This document shows, one piece after another, positions 34,685 through 44,367 of a stretch of DNA of 64,000 nucleotides. The first letter of the stretch is position 1. The number at the start of each line of letters is the position of its first letter. The notes beneath the pieces were generated by a model. That model searched no databases and was not told the DNA's origin. It saw only the letters and a list, made by a program, of their open reading frames with translations. Location of the stretch: NCBI RefSeq assembly GCF_018070075.1, contig NZ_JAGPXE010000002.1, positions 434,001-498,000 on the forward strand, written 5' to 3'. The position numbers and the translations under genes are program-made. This stretch comes from Saccharopolyspora endophytica (GTDB lineage Bacteria > Actinomycetota > Actinomycetes > Mycobacteriales > Pseudonocardiaceae).

Positions 34685-35970
34685 GGTTTTTCCAAGGCAC
34701 AGCAGGCAAGCTCGTCGTGCTGGGGACCTTCTTCGTCCTCTCGATGGTCTACATGGGGTATCTGCTGGACAAGGCGGGTGTAACCAACCCACTGGCGAAC
34801 TCGCAGTCCTACACGGCGTCCTTCGAGACCTCCGATGTGGACAACGCGATTCCCGTGGGGGACGTGAAGGTCGCAGGCGTCAACGTCGGCAAGATTGACA
34901 GCGTTGAGCACGCGAACGGCAAGGCCCAGGTCGTGGTGAGCCTGGAACAACAGGCCGCGCCGCTGCACGAAGGCGCCAAGGTCCGGATCGGCGCCAAATC
35001 CCTGGCCGGCGAGTCCTACATTGAGATCGAGGACGGGAAGGGGGAGGAGCTGCCCAGCGGCAGCCGGATCCCTCCCGAAGCCGTTGAGCGGGGTGTGCAG
35101 CTGCGCGACGTCGTCAACAGCCTCGATCCCAAGACACGGGCGGCGCTCGGCGGTGTGATCCGCACGGCGGGAGAAGGCACCACCGGGTCGAAGGAGGACG
35201 TGGCCAGCGCCATGACCGGTCTCGGTCAGCTCGGCCGGCAGGGCTACACGGCCGTGGATGCCATTTCGGCGCAGTCCAAGGACCTGACGACGCTGGCGCA
35301 GCAGACGACGACCGTTCTCGACGCGCTCGACACCGGGCAGGGGCAGATCGCCTCGCTGGTCGAGAACGCGCAGCGGTTGACCTCCGCAACCAGCGGGCAG
35401 CAGGAGGACTTGGCCGCGACGGTGCGCAGCCTACCGGGGGTGCTCTCGAGCACCCAGACGGCGACGGGCAAGCTCCACGAGCTGTCGTCGTCGGTGGCGC
35501 CGGTAGCCTCCGACCTCAAAACGGCGGCGCCGTACTTGAACTCGTCGCTGCAGCAGCTTCCGCAGACGACCTCGGATCTGCGCGGGTTGCTTCCGGGGCT
35601 CAACGGGACGCTGCACCAGGCGCCGGACACGTTGGACCGGCTTCCGGTGACGGCGCAGGACGTCAGCGCTCTCGTGCCGCAGGCACGTACTGCCATGACC
35701 AACCTCAACCCGATGCTGTCGTACATCAAGCCGTACGGCCCGGAACTGGGTGCGTTCTTCGCGAACTTCGGTTCGATCTTCCAGTACACGGACGAGGCGG
35801 GAATCCACTTCTTCCGGCTCATGCCCGACCTGGGCAACGAAGGCATCGTCAAGGGCGTACCGGCCCCGCTGCCGAACGTGCTGACCAACAGCAACCCGTA
35901 CCCCGCCCCGGGGCAGAGCGTCTCGCCGGAGGGGCGAGAGTTCACCAGGATCCACCCGCAGCCCAACTGA
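34681..35970 (+). CDS. Mce-family protein, 6th of six
   Basis: This 429-residue protein starts at an ATG overlapping the preceding stop. It has an N-terminal membrane segment (LVVLGTFFVLSMVYMGYLL, about 11-29), an MlaD domain (GDVKVAGVNVGKIDSVEHA, about 60-78), a glutamine- and serine-rich helical region and a short C-terminal tail. It is the last mce gene; a 301-base gap follows. Confidence 0.9.
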   Translation: MRFFQGTAGKLVVLGTFFVLSMVYMGYLLDKAGVTNPLANSQSYTASFETSDVDNAIPVGDVKVAGVNVGKIDSVEHANGKAQVVVSLEQQAAPLHEGAKVRIGAKSLAGESYIEIEDGKGEELPSGSRIPPEAVERGVQLRDVVNSLDPKTRAALGGVIRTAGEGTTGSKEDVASAMTGLGQLGRQGYTAVDAISAQSKDLTTLAQQTTTVLDALDTGQGQIASLVENAQRLTSATSGQQEDLAATVRSLPGVLSSTQTATGKLHELSSSVAPVASDLKTAAPYLNSSLQQLPQTTSDLRGLLPGLNGTLHQAPDTLDRLPVTAQDVSALVPQARTAMTNLNPMLSYIKPYGPELGAFFANFGSIFQYTDEAGIHFFRLMPDLGNEGIVKGVPAPLPNVLTNSNPYPAPGQSVSPEGREFTRIHPQPN

Positions 35971-36271
35971 TGCCAGTGGTGCAGGGCTGAGTTCAAGATC
36001 GGGACCTCTGGGTTCGGTGTGGGTCGAAGGACCCGCCCGGCCCGGAGGTTCCTCGTTTCCGATGCTGCTGAGGAGTTCTACAGATGCGGTGTGACTGGCG
36101 ACTGATCGGAGCATTCAGGTTGTGCTCCCGGGCTAGTTGAACGCGAGTTTCAGCAGGGCATAGCCACCATTTCGGTTTGTCATACAAGAGGTCTCGCCGA
36201 ATTTGGAAAGTCTACGAAAAATGGAACTGAGTGTCATGACGTGTTGTCTTTGATGGACACGGCGAGGTACT
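35971..36271. other. Intergenic gap after the mce operon
   Basis: I see no gene here. A small GGGTC-GAAG-GACCC hairpin at 36021-36034 has no T-run and is only a weak terminator candidate. The AT-richer right half (about 36150-36240) may hold the promoter of the MMPL gene, but no clear -35/-10 pair stands out. Confidence 0.4.
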
Positions 36272-38692
36272 GTGGCCCGCATCACGAGACTTGGCATACG
36301 CGGAAGGGACGGGGCTGGAGCAATGCGGCTGTTGAAGGCGCCCCTGGCGCGGGTGCGGAATCTCCTCAAGGGAATTCCGCGCCCTGCCGACGTATCCCGA
36401 AGCGACCGGCGCCGGATCACCGCGCGAAAGCTGTTGGTGTCCCTCGTCGTTCTCGGGATCGCGAGTTCCACCGTCTTCGGTCTGTTGAACCTGCGCGTCG
36501 AAACGACCGTGGAGTCCTTCCTTCCCGAAGGCGACCCCAGCGTCAGTCGGCTCGAGGAGCACGCCGAGGGCTTCGGCGGGAACCCCGTCGTCGTCGTGCT
36601 GGAGTCAGAGGAGCCCGGACACCTGCTGCTCGGTGACAAGCAACTCGAGAAGCTGATGAAGCTCGAGGGGTCGCTGTCGCGGGTGCCGGACGTGGCCACC
36701 GTCTACGGCCCCGGCACGGTCATGAACCAGCTCGCCATCTCCTCGCAGAACCTGCTCGCGAGCCTCAGCGGAACGCGTGATGGACTACGTGCCCGCGCAG
36801 AGGCCGAGGCCCGCAACCGGAACGAGTCCGAGTCGGCGGTCCGCGCCGCGGGCGACGCCGCCACCGCCGACTTCGACCGCCGCTACGGAACGTTGCTCGT
36901 CCGGGGGTTGCCCGGTGGACTTCCCACCACCAAGAACCCGAACTTCGTCAAGAACGTCATCTTCGACGAGACCGGGAAACCGCGGGCGCGGTGGCACTTC
37001 GTGGTGCCGAAGGAGAACAGCGTCGCCGTGCTCGTCCGCCCGCGCGAAGGCATGGACGAGGCGGCCACCCAGCGACTGGTCAGCGGTGTGCGGGACGCGG
37101 TCGGTGGTGCCGGCCTGTCGACCAGCAAGGTGACCGTCACCGGTGTTCCGGTCATCACTTCTGCGCTGACGGCGGAGGCGACGGCTGAGATTCCGCTGCT
37201 GGCGGGTCTTGCTGCGCTGGTGATCCTGCTGCGGTTCCTGTTGGCCTCGCCCGGCTCCAGCCTTTTCCGGAAGCTGTGGCCGCTGTTGGCCGCGGTGATC
37301 GGCAGCGCGCTGACGCTGGCCGGGTTCGGTCTGGCCGGGGTGCCCATATCCTTCGGGGCGGCGGCGCTGCTGCCGCTGCTGATGGGCATCGGCAGTTCGT
37401 TCCCGCTGTACCTGGCCGCTTCCGCGAATCGGCGCCGCGTTCTGGTCGTGTCGGCCGCGAGTGCGGTGGCGTTCGGTTCGCTGGTCGTCTCGCCCCTGCC
37501 GTTCGTCCGGCAACTCGGGCTTGCGCTGGGCGTGGGCGTGCTGCTGACGGTCGCGGTCACCCTGTTCATCGGCAGGAGGATCGGCCTCGGCCCGAACGTC
37601 GAGGAGCCGGTGAGGCAGGCGGTTCGCAGCCCGCAGCGACCGGGCGTGCGCTGGAGCGCGCTCGGATGTCTGGCCGCGGTCGCGGTCCTGGGTTGGGCTT
37701 CGTTGGCCACCCTCGACGTCCGGGCGAATCCCGAGGACGTCGCGCAGGGGCTACCAGAGCTGGAGAATGCCCGCTACGCCGAGCAGACGCTGGGCTCCTC
37801 AGGTGAGGTCAGCATCGTGCTGAGGGGCCAGGACGTGCGAAGCCCACAGGCGCTGGACTGGATGTTCAAGGCGCAGGACGCGACCGTCTCGCGCTACGGC
37901 GACCAGATCCGGCCGATCCTCACCGCGCCCGACCTGCTGAAGTTCCTGGGGGATCATCCCAGCCCGGAGCAGGTCTCGGCCGGGCTGCAGCTGCTGCCGC
38001 CGTACCTGACCAGCGCGGTGTTCAGCCCCGATGGGAGACAGGCGGTGATGACCTTCGGGCTGAAGTTCCAGGACCTGGAGAGGCAGACGGCACTGCTGGC
38101 TGAGATGCGTGCTGCGCTGCCACCCCCGCCGGGGGCGACTCAAGTCGACGTCGTCGGGCTCCCGGTGTCCGCGGCTCGTGCCTACGAGCTGATCTCGCAG
38201 CACCGCTACCTCGACAACCTGGTGGGCATCGGTGCGGCCGGTCTCGTCCTGTTCTTCGGCCTGCGAAGCCGGCGGGACGCGTTGCGCGCGATGGCCGCCG
38301 CCGCACTGGCGACGGGGTGGACCATCGCCGGGTTGTGGCTGGTCGGCGAACCGCTGAGTCCGCTGACGATCGCGCTCGGCTCGTTGGCCACCGTCACCGC
38401 GTGCGAGTTCACCGTACTGCTGGCCGACGAACACCGACATCGAGGAGTTGCGCTCAAGCGGGTTGTCGGGTGGGCGTGCGCCACCTCGGTGGTCGGATAC
38501 CTGGCCCTAGTTCCGTCGAAGATCGTCCTGCTCCGTGACTTCGGGATCACCCTTGCCGTCACGGTGCTGCTGTCCTACCTGGCCGCCCTCGCGGTCGTGC
38601 GGCTGGGCCCGTCGTCCGCGCCGGAGAAGAACACGGTGACCGCCGACGAAGTCCGTGGTGCCGACACCGAGCTCTCGGAGGTTGTTTCATGA
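36272..38692 (+). CDS. MMPL/RND-family membrane transporter
   Basis: This 806-residue protein has the RND layout: a first membrane helix near 55-75, a large extracytoplasmic domain, a helix cluster (about 305-440), a second extracytoplasmic domain and a final helix cluster (about 645-785). Actinobacterial members export or move lipids. GTG at 36272 has a modest GCGAGG upstream; an ATG at 36323 is a shorter alternative. It is coupled by ATGA overlap to a foldase-like gene, and its place right after mce suggests a role in moving the same or a related lipid across the envelope. Confidence 0.87.
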   Translation: MARITRLGIRGRDGAGAMRLLKAPLARVRNLLKGIPRPADVSRSDRRRITARKLLVSLVVLGIASSTVFGLLNLRVETTVESFLPEGDPSVSRLEEHAEGFGGNPVVVVLESEEPGHLLLGDKQLEKLMKLEGSLSRVPDVATVYGPGTVMNQLAISSQNLLASLSGTRDGLRARAEAEARNRNESESAVRAAGDAATADFDRRYGTLLVRGLPGGLPTTKNPNFVKNVIFDETGKPRARWHFVVPKENSVAVLVRPREGMDEAATQRLVSGVRDAVGGAGLSTSKVTVTGVPVITSALTAEATAEIPLLAGLAALVILLRFLLASPGSSLFRKLWPLLAAVIGSALTLAGFGLAGVPISFGAAALLPLLMGIGSSFPLYLAASANRRRVLVVSAASAVAFGSLVVSPLPFVRQLGLALGVGVLLTVAVTLFIGRRIGLGPNVEEPVRQAVRSPQRPGVRWSALGCLAAVAVLGWASLATLDVRANPEDVAQGLPELENARYAEQTLGSSGEVSIVLRGQDVRSPQALDWMFKAQDATVSRYGDQIRPILTAPDLLKFLGDHPSPEQVSAGLQLLPPYLTSAVFSPDGRQAVMTFGLKFQDLERQTALLAEMRAALPPPPGATQVDVVGLPVSAARAYELISQHRYLDNLVGIGAAGLVLFFGLRSRRDALRAMAAAALATGWTIAGLWLVGEPLSPLTIALGSLATVTACEFTVLLADEHRHRGVALKRVVGWACATSVVGYLALVPSKIVLLRDFGITLAVTVLLSYLAALAVVRLGPSSAPEKNTVTADEVRGADTELSEVVS

Positions 38693-39780
38693 AGGTCCGC
38701 GTGCCCAAAATCCCAACTCGGGGCGCCCTTGACCGCCTGGCCGGATACATCGGTCGCCCTTCGGCGTTCGGACTCAAGGGCTACCGAGCCGGCGTCGTCA
38801 TCGCGATGCTCGTGGTGGTCGTCGGAGGATCCAGCACGAAGGCCGTCATGCACGCGGCCGAGTCGCTGCCGGAGGACGCGGCTTTCCGGGCCCAGGGTGT
38901 CGTGGTCACCGAGCAGCAACTCAAGCAACGCGTCAGCCTGATGGAGTTCGTCTACGGCCTGCAGCAGCCGAAGGAGCTGGCGAAGCAGGACGAGTTCAAG
39001 CGCTCCGTGGCCAAGGCGATGGCAGTCAGCAACGTGGTGGATCAAGCCGCCCGTGAGCAGGGCATCGTGATCGCGGACAAGGCCGCGAGCGACCAGCTCG
39101 AGAAGATGATCAAAGAAACGGGTTACGCCGACCGCAAGACCTTCATCCAGGAGCTCGGCGCTCGTGGTATCTCCGAGCAGAACGTCATCGACGAGATCAA
39201 GCGTCAGCAGGGAAACGCTCGGCTGTTCGGCAAGGTGACGGAGCCGGTCAAGCCCGTCACCGACGCCGACGCGCAGCGCTACTTCGACCAGAACCGAGCG
39301 CAGATGGTCACCCCTGAACAGCGCGACATCGCCAACATCGTCGTGCCGGACGAAGCCACGGCGCAGCAGGTGCTGCAACAGGCGAACGCCGGCGGCGACT
39401 TCGCCGCGCTCGCGAGGCAGTTCTCCATCGATGGCAGCACCAAGGACAAGGGTGGCTCGCTGGGACTCGTCCAGGTCACGCAGCTGGACCCGGGCTACGG
39501 CAAGGCGGCCTTCGGTGCTCCGGCCGGTTCGGCGTTCGGTCCGGTGCAAACACCGCAGGGCTGGAACGTCGGCCGGGTCGGTGAAGTGCGCCCCTCGGAG
39601 CCGGTTTCCTTCGAGCAGGTCAGGGACGCCATCAAGGGCAAGTTGGACAACGACGCGAAGCTCGCGGCCTGGGACGGGTTCCTCGCCCAGCGCATCAAGG
39701 ATGCCGACGTCACCTATGCGCCGGAATACCAGCCCGCGAATCCGGATGCCTCACCTGTTCAAGCCGGGCAGGGCAACTAG
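38689..39780 (+). CDS. Parvulin-type peptidyl-prolyl isomerase (SurA/PrsA-like)
   Basis: This 363-residue protein has one N-terminal membrane segment (AGVVIAMLVVVVGG, about 33-46), a SurA-like helical chaperone region and a C-terminal rotamase domain. The domain has FAALARQFSIDGSTKDKGGSLG followed by FGPVQTPQGWNVGRVGEV, both parvulin hallmarks. It probably helps the Mce or MMPL proteins fold outside the membrane. It overlaps the MMPL stop by four bases. Confidence 0.88.
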   Translation: MKVRVPKIPTRGALDRLAGYIGRPSAFGLKGYRAGVVIAMLVVVVGGSSTKAVMHAAESLPEDAAFRAQGVVVTEQQLKQRVSLMEFVYGLQQPKELAKQDEFKRSVAKAMAVSNVVDQAAREQGIVIADKAASDQLEKMIKETGYADRKTFIQELGARGISEQNVIDEIKRQQGNARLFGKVTEPVKPVTDADAQRYFDQNRAQMVTPEQRDIANIVVPDEATAQQVLQQANAGGDFAALARQFSIDGSTKDKGGSLGLVQVTQLDPGYGKAAFGAPAGSAFGPVQTPQGWNVGRVGEVRPSEPVSFEQVRDAIKGKLDNDAKLAAWDGFLAQRIKDADVTYAPEYQPANPDASPVQAGQGN

Positions 39781-39827
39781 CCGCTGGTAACGGGTCGTAC
39801 GCCATGTCACATGAAGAAGGAGGAACG

Positions 39828-40316
39828 ATGCTAGCTGCCGTGCTGGCCGCGTTATCGGGTGCTTGCCTCGTCGTCGGATGGTTGCTCGAGCAGATCGTGC
39901 TGGTGTACGCAGCCCTCGGGCTGTCGACATTGGGACTGCTGTTGGTATTGGCCGCGGCGTTGCGGCGCGGCCGGTCCGATGTGCCGGAATCGCTCGTGGC
40001 TGACGAGCCGTCCACCTCGGTGGTGGACGGAACGGAGGAACCGGGCGACACCGAGGTCGCCGGGGAGGAATCGGACTCGAGCAGTCAACTCACTCGCGAG
40101 ATTTTCGTCGAACGGGCGAATGGCGATCGCTTGGATTCGGATGCGACCGTGTACGTCCTGCAGCGCCGCAAGCGCTTCCACACCGCTGATTGCCGGTTGG
40201 TGAGGGGAAAGCAGGCTCAGGAACTGACGCTGGTCGAAGCACGCGAAGAGGATTTCACGGCCTGTTCGGTGTGCGTCGAGGTCGGGGCAGCGGCGTTGCT
40301 GTCCGAACAGCGGTGA
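39828..40316 (+). CDS. Small membrane protein with a C-terminal His/Cys zinc-site-like motif
   Basis: This 162-residue protein starts at an ATG after a perfect AGGAGG; an upstream ATG at 39804 is less likely. Two hydrophobic segments (AAVLAALSGACLVVGWLL and VYAALGLSTLGLLLVLAAAL) are followed by an acidic linker. The C-terminus has VYVLQRRKRFHTADCR, ALV-type spacing and FTACSVC, giving an H-x4-C then C-x2-C pattern seen in Ada-like metal-binding modules. Function is unknown; it closes the mce/MMPL block. Confidence 0.7.
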   Translation: MLAAVLAALSGACLVVGWLLEQIVLVYAALGLSTLGLLLVLAAALRRGRSDVPESLVADEPSTSVVDGTEEPGDTEVAGEESDSSSQLTREIFVERANGDRLDSDATVYVLQRRKRFHTADCRLVRGKQAQELTLVEAREEDFTACSVCVEVGAAALLSEQR

Positions 40317-40378
40317 CCCCGGGCCGCGGACATCCCCGTTTCATGGCTCGCTGAAGACGCTGCGGCGCCCGGCCAGAC

Positions 40379-40409
40379 GCGAACGACCGCTTCGGGCGCG
40401 GTCGTTCGC
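40379..40409. terminator. Hairpin terminator after the mce/MMPL block
   Basis: GCGAACGACCGC (40379-40390) pairs perfectly with GCGGTCGTTCGC (40398-40409) over a seven-base loop, followed by TTGATCGTT. It lies 63 bases after the stop at 40316. Confidence 0.75.
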
Positions 40410-40777
40410 TTGATCGTTGCAGCCATTTGGTCCGGAAGTGAAACCCCGTAACTGAACGTCAGTCGGCAAAAGCACGTAGTTATACCCGTGACCTCCACCA
40501 TAGTGAGCCGGTTAACGTGGTGTTTCCAGAGCACGAGGCCAAGGCAAAGGGGCCGGTCATGAGGCTGGAGCATCACTCTTCGCATGCCGGTGAGCAGTGT
40601 CGCCCGGGTTGGTTCCAGGGCTACGTAGCGGGGCGATCGGTTATCGGTTCAAACGATCGTTTCGACGCCTCAGCGAGCAACGCTCGTGTTCGGCCCGCAT
40701 GCCCTGGTCGGTTCGCAGGACTCGAGCAAGCCCAGGTGAATGCCTGACCCGGGCTGGAGATCTCCAAGGAGGCCGGA
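40410..40777. promoter_or_regulatory. Control region of the second alcohol dehydrogenase, with operator T5
   Basis: No gene is seen. AAACGATCGTTT at 40651-40662 is a perfect palindrome with the TetR-type core, 116 bases before the start at 40778. ACTGAACGTCAGTCGGCA at 40451-40468 matches 16 of 18 bases of a sequence at 44443-44460 and contains the ACTGA/TCAGT inverted repeat. Confidence 0.5.
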
Positions 40778-41923
40778 ATGCGTGTGACCGCTGCAGTCGC
40801 CAGGGACGAGGGCCAACCGTTCATTCTCGAGGAGCTCGAGCTCGATCAGCCACGCCCCGACGAAGTGCTCGTCGAGGTGCACGCCGTCGGTCTCTGCCGT
40901 ACCGACATCGCGCTGCGCGACCAGTGGCTGCCGGTGCAACTGCCTGCGGTGCTGGGACACGAAGGAGCGGGCGTGGTGGTGCGAACCGGTTCCGATGTCA
41001 CCAAGGTCCGCCCTGGCGACAAGGTGGTCATGACCTTCGCCTCCTGCGGGCAGTGCCGGTACTGCGCAGGCGGGCACCCCGCCTACTGCGTGGAACTGCT
41101 GGATCGCAACATCAGCGGCGGTAGGCTCGATGGCAGCAACGCCCTGCACGGCGACGGCGACGGCGAGATGCACGGGTTCTTCATGAGTCAATCCTCGTTC
41201 GCCACCCATGCCATCGCCAGCGAGCGCAACGTGGTGAAGGTTGACGACGGTACTGACCTGGACATCGCTGGCCCGTTAGGCTGCGGGATCCAGGCCGGTG
41301 CCGGTGCTGTGATCAACCGGCTGCGCCCGGAGGCCGGCTCCACCATTGCGGTTTTCGGCGTCGGATCTGTCGGTATGGCGGCAGTGATGGCCGCACAACT
41401 GGTCGGGTGCAGCAAGATCATCGCCGTCGACACGCAGCCGGACCGGCTGGCGCTCGCCAGCGAGCTCGGCGCGACCCACCTCATCGATGCGAGCCGGGTC
41501 AACCCGGTCAGCGCTATTCAGACTCTCACCGACGGCGGGGTCGGGTACACCGTGGAGACCACGGCCGAGCCGGACGTACTGCGACAAGCGGTGTACAGCC
41601 TGGCGGCGCTCGGCACCTGCGCGATCCTCGGGTTGGGGCCCGCCGGCGCCGAACTGTCCGTCGACATGACGAACCTGTTGCTTCCCGGACGAACCGTGAC
41701 CGGGGTGACCTGGGGAGACAGTCGACCCGACGAATTCCTTCCACAACTGCTCGAACTCCACGGGCAGGGCCGCTTTCCCATCGACCGGCTCATCGACACC
41801 TATTCGATGATGGACATCAACAAGGCCGTCGAGGACATGGAAGTGGGCAAATGCCTCAAAGCCGTCCTCAAACCGTGCTCGTTGCCCGTCCGAGGTGATG
41901 GTGCGGGCCTCGGGATGCGTTGA
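40778..41923 (+). CDS. Zinc-dependent alcohol dehydrogenase (paralogue)
   Basis: This 381-residue MDR enzyme is a close relative of the one at 20632, with the same RTDIALRDQWLPV, GHEGAGVVV, CGQCRYCAGGHPAYC structural-zinc and PLGCGIQAGAGAV segments. It starts at an ATG after AAGGAGG. Its C-terminus runs 13 residues past the point where the paralogue ends (after KAVLK), as if the original stop had been lost. It is the only catabolic gene between the TetR-type operator at 40651 and the LuxR regulator. Confidence 0.9.
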   Translation: MRVTAAVARDEGQPFILEELELDQPRPDEVLVEVHAVGLCRTDIALRDQWLPVQLPAVLGHEGAGVVVRTGSDVTKVRPGDKVVMTFASCGQCRYCAGGHPAYCVELLDRNISGGRLDGSNALHGDGDGEMHGFFMSQSSFATHAIASERNVVKVDDGTDLDIAGPLGCGIQAGAGAVINRLRPEAGSTIAVFGVGSVGMAAVMAAQLVGCSKIIAVDTQPDRLALASELGATHLIDASRVNPVSAIQTLTDGGVGYTVETTAEPDVLRQAVYSLAALGTCAILGLGPAGAELSVDMTNLLLPGRTVTGVTWGDSRPDEFLPQLLELHGQGRFPIDRLIDTYSMMDINKAVEDMEVGKCLKAVLKPCSLPVRGDGAGLGMR

Positions 41924-42063
41924 CTGGTTCAGCCTTCGGTCGCGTTTCGGTTTCGGCCGCTCGGGCGCAGGTCGTCCGGAAAAAGGTGGCATCTGGCCTA
42001 GGCTGTGCTACTACACTGACCTTGCTCTGCGCAGCGACGCGCCGAGAAAGGGGACATGTCGGG

Positions 42064-44367
42064 GTGTGTGCTCAGGTCAAGGCTCTTGGCGACGGGTTGA
42101 CGAGCTTCGTCGGCCGGCGGCGCGAGTTGGCCGAGGTCGCGCGGGTGCTGGGCGAATCGCGACTGGTGACCCTCACCGGAGTCGGTGGCGTGGGCAAGAC
42201 GCGGTTGGCGTTGCGCGCGGCCGAGTGCGTGCGGGACGAGTTCCCGGACGGCGTCTGGCTCGTGGAGCTGGCGAAGGTAACCGAACCAGCTCTGTTGCCG
42301 AACGTGGTCGCAGAGTCGCTGGGCGTGCGAGACCAGACGACGCGCTCCCGGGAAGCGGTGCTGCTGGAGTACCTCGAAGGTCGCCGATTACTGCTGATCA
42401 TGGACAATTGCGAGCACCTGCTGAGCTCGTGCGCGACCTTGATCGCGAAGCTGTGCCGGGCGGACAACCAGCTCGTCGTCTTGGCCACGAGCAGAGAAGC
42501 ACTGGGCATCCTCGGCGAGCGAACCTGGCCCGTCCCTCCGCTGTCGATGCCGGACCTGGCGAACGTGGCGCCTTCGCGAGGTGGCTACGTCTACGGACAC
42601 GAAGCGCTGGACCTCTTCGAAGAACGTGCGCGCACGGTGCTCCCCGATTTCTCGCTCGACACGACTACCAAACCAACGGCTTCGCAGCTGTGCCGGGGGC
42701 TCGACGGCCTTCCGCTCGCGATCGAGCTCGCCGCGGTTCGGCTGCGATCCATGTCGATCGAGCAGATCCACGAGCGGCTCCGGGACAGGTACCGGCTGCT
42801 GAGCTCGGGTAACCGCGGCGGCCCCGCCCGTCATCAGACGCTCCGCGCCGCGGTCGACTGGAGCTACGACCTCTGCACCGAGCAGGAACGGGCGCTGTGG
42901 GCAAGGCTCGCGATCTTCGCAGGAGGTTTCGACCTCGAGGCCGCCGAATCGGTGTGCGCCTGCGACACCATGACCGCAGATGACGTGGTGGAACTGCTGA
43001 CGAGCCTGGTCGACAAGTCGATTGTGCTCCGGGAAGGTACCGGCGCCAAGGTCCGCTACCGAATGCTCGAAACGATCCGGGCCTACGGCAGGGAGAAACT
43101 CGGTGCCGCCGGGCACGAGCTCGTGTTCCTGCGTCGGTATCGCGACCACTACCTGAGATTGGCCGAGACCTTCGATGACAGCTGGTTCGGTGCCGACCAG
43201 TTCCGCTGGTGGGACAGGATTCAGGCAGAGCAGGCCAACCTGTGGGCGGCGCTGGACTTCTGCCTGACCACGCCGGGAGAAGAAGCCAGCGGCATGCACC
43301 TGGTGGGCGCCCTGTGCTTCTACTGGAATGCCTGTGGCCACCTCCAGGACGGCCGGTACTGGATCGGCCGTGCGCTGCGCGCGGTGGAGACCCCGAGTTC
43401 GGCGCGTGCGAAAGCCCTGTGGGTCAACGGGTACATCGCCATGACTCAAGGTGACAACACAGCGGCGATGCGCAGCTTCGACGACTGCGTCGCGCTCGCC
43501 GAGGCGCTGGGCGACGAGCAGGCGCGGGCTTTCGCCTACCAATTCCGCGGGTCGTCGGAGCAGTTCACCGGCAACCTCGAACGAGCCGAGTCACTGCTGC
43601 TGGAAGCCGTCGAGGCTCACCGGCGGGCCGGCCGGGTCAACTCGCTGACCGTCCTGGGCGTGGCGCAGCTCGCCTTCGTGTCTTGTCTGATAGATGAAAC
43701 AGAGCGAGCCATCGAGCTCTGTGAGGAATGCCGGCTCATCAGCGAGGCGCATGGGGAGCGGTGGGCGTACTCGTGGGCGATGTGGGTGTCGGGTCTCACG
43801 AGGTGGACGAGAGGCGAGTACGCCGAGGCGGCGAGCGCGCTGAAGGCGTCGCTCGAAGTGAAGGACGCGCTCAACGATCGACTGGGCATGTCGGCATGCG
43901 TCGAGCTGTTGGCGTGGGTCGCGGTTGAGGACGGTAGTGCGGAACGAGCTTCCCGGCTGTTCGGTATCAGTCGTGCCTCCTGGGCGACGGTGGGCGATCC
44001 GCTCTTCGGCTCGCAGGCGTTGGTGGAAACCCATGATCGCTATGAAGAACGGGCCCGCAAGGCACTGGGGGACAGGGCGTTCGAAGAAGGCGCGCGGCGT
44101 GGCGAGCAGCTCGACACCGCCGACGCGATGTTGTTCGCCAGGGCGAATCAAGACGAACCGGCTGGTTCCCGCCTGGCGCAGCTGACCCGACGTGAGCGCG
44201 AAGTTGCGCGGTTGGTGGCGGCAGGTCTGACGAACAAGGAGATCGCGACTCGGTTGGTGATCTCCCAGCGCACCGTCGAGGGACACGTCGAGAACGTGCT
44301 CGGCAAGATGGGTGTCAAGTCCAGAACCCAGGTAGCGATCTGGTTCACCGCCCGGGCTGCTGAATAG
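42064..44367 (+). CDS. Large LuxR-family regulator with NB-ARC-like ATPase domain
   Basis: This protein of about 767 residues has an N-terminal ATPase with Walker A GVGGVGKT (39-46) and Walker B-like LLLIMDNCEHLL near 105, a middle helical TPR-like region and a C-terminal LuxR helix-turn-helix (LTRREREVARLVAAGLTNKE and on). I place the start at the GTG at 42064, after AAAGGGG. An open frame continues up to 41920 but its residues look non-coding and it would overlap the preceding gene. It could activate the neighbouring alcohol dehydrogenase or korAB genes; the ligand is unknown. Confidence 0.85.
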   Translation: MCAQVKALGDGLTSFVGRRRELAEVARVLGESRLVTLTGVGGVGKTRLALRAAECVRDEFPDGVWLVELAKVTEPALLPNVVAESLGVRDQTTRSREAVLLEYLEGRRLLLIMDNCEHLLSSCATLIAKLCRADNQLVVLATSREALGILGERTWPVPPLSMPDLANVAPSRGGYVYGHEALDLFEERARTVLPDFSLDTTTKPTASQLCRGLDGLPLAIELAAVRLRSMSIEQIHERLRDRYRLLSSGNRGGPARHQTLRAAVDWSYDLCTEQERALWARLAIFAGGFDLEAAESVCACDTMTADDVVELLTSLVDKSIVLREGTGAKVRYRMLETIRAYGREKLGAAGHELVFLRRYRDHYLRLAETFDDSWFGADQFRWWDRIQAEQANLWAALDFCLTTPGEEASGMHLVGALCFYWNACGHLQDGRYWIGRALRAVETPSSARAKALWVNGYIAMTQGDNTAAMRSFDDCVALAEALGDEQARAFAYQFRGSSEQFTGNLERAESLLLEAVEAHRRAGRVNSLTVLGVAQLAFVSCLIDETERAIELCEECRLISEAHGERWAYSWAMWVSGLTRWTRGEYAEAASALKASLEVKDALNDRLGMSACVELLAWVAVEDGSAERASRLFGISRASWATVGDPLFGSQALVETHDRYEERARKALGDRAFEEGARRGEQLDTADAMLFARANQDEPAGSRLAQLTRREREVARLVAAGLTNKEIATRLVISQRTVEGHVENVLGKMGVKSRTQVAIWFTARAAE

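Noticed and set aside
36021..36034. GGGTC-GAAG-GACCC hairpin as the mce terminator
   Set aside because: The stem is only five pairs and no T-run follows.
40420..40440. TTTGGTCCGGAAG as a fifth GGTCnGnCC module
   Set aside because: The right half of the motif is not kept and no TAnnnT hexamer stands at the fixed distance.
41920..42063. Upstream extension of the LuxR-type gene to 41920
   Set aside because: The first 48 residues are not family-like, the start would lie inside the preceding gene, and a GTG at 42064 has a ribosome site.
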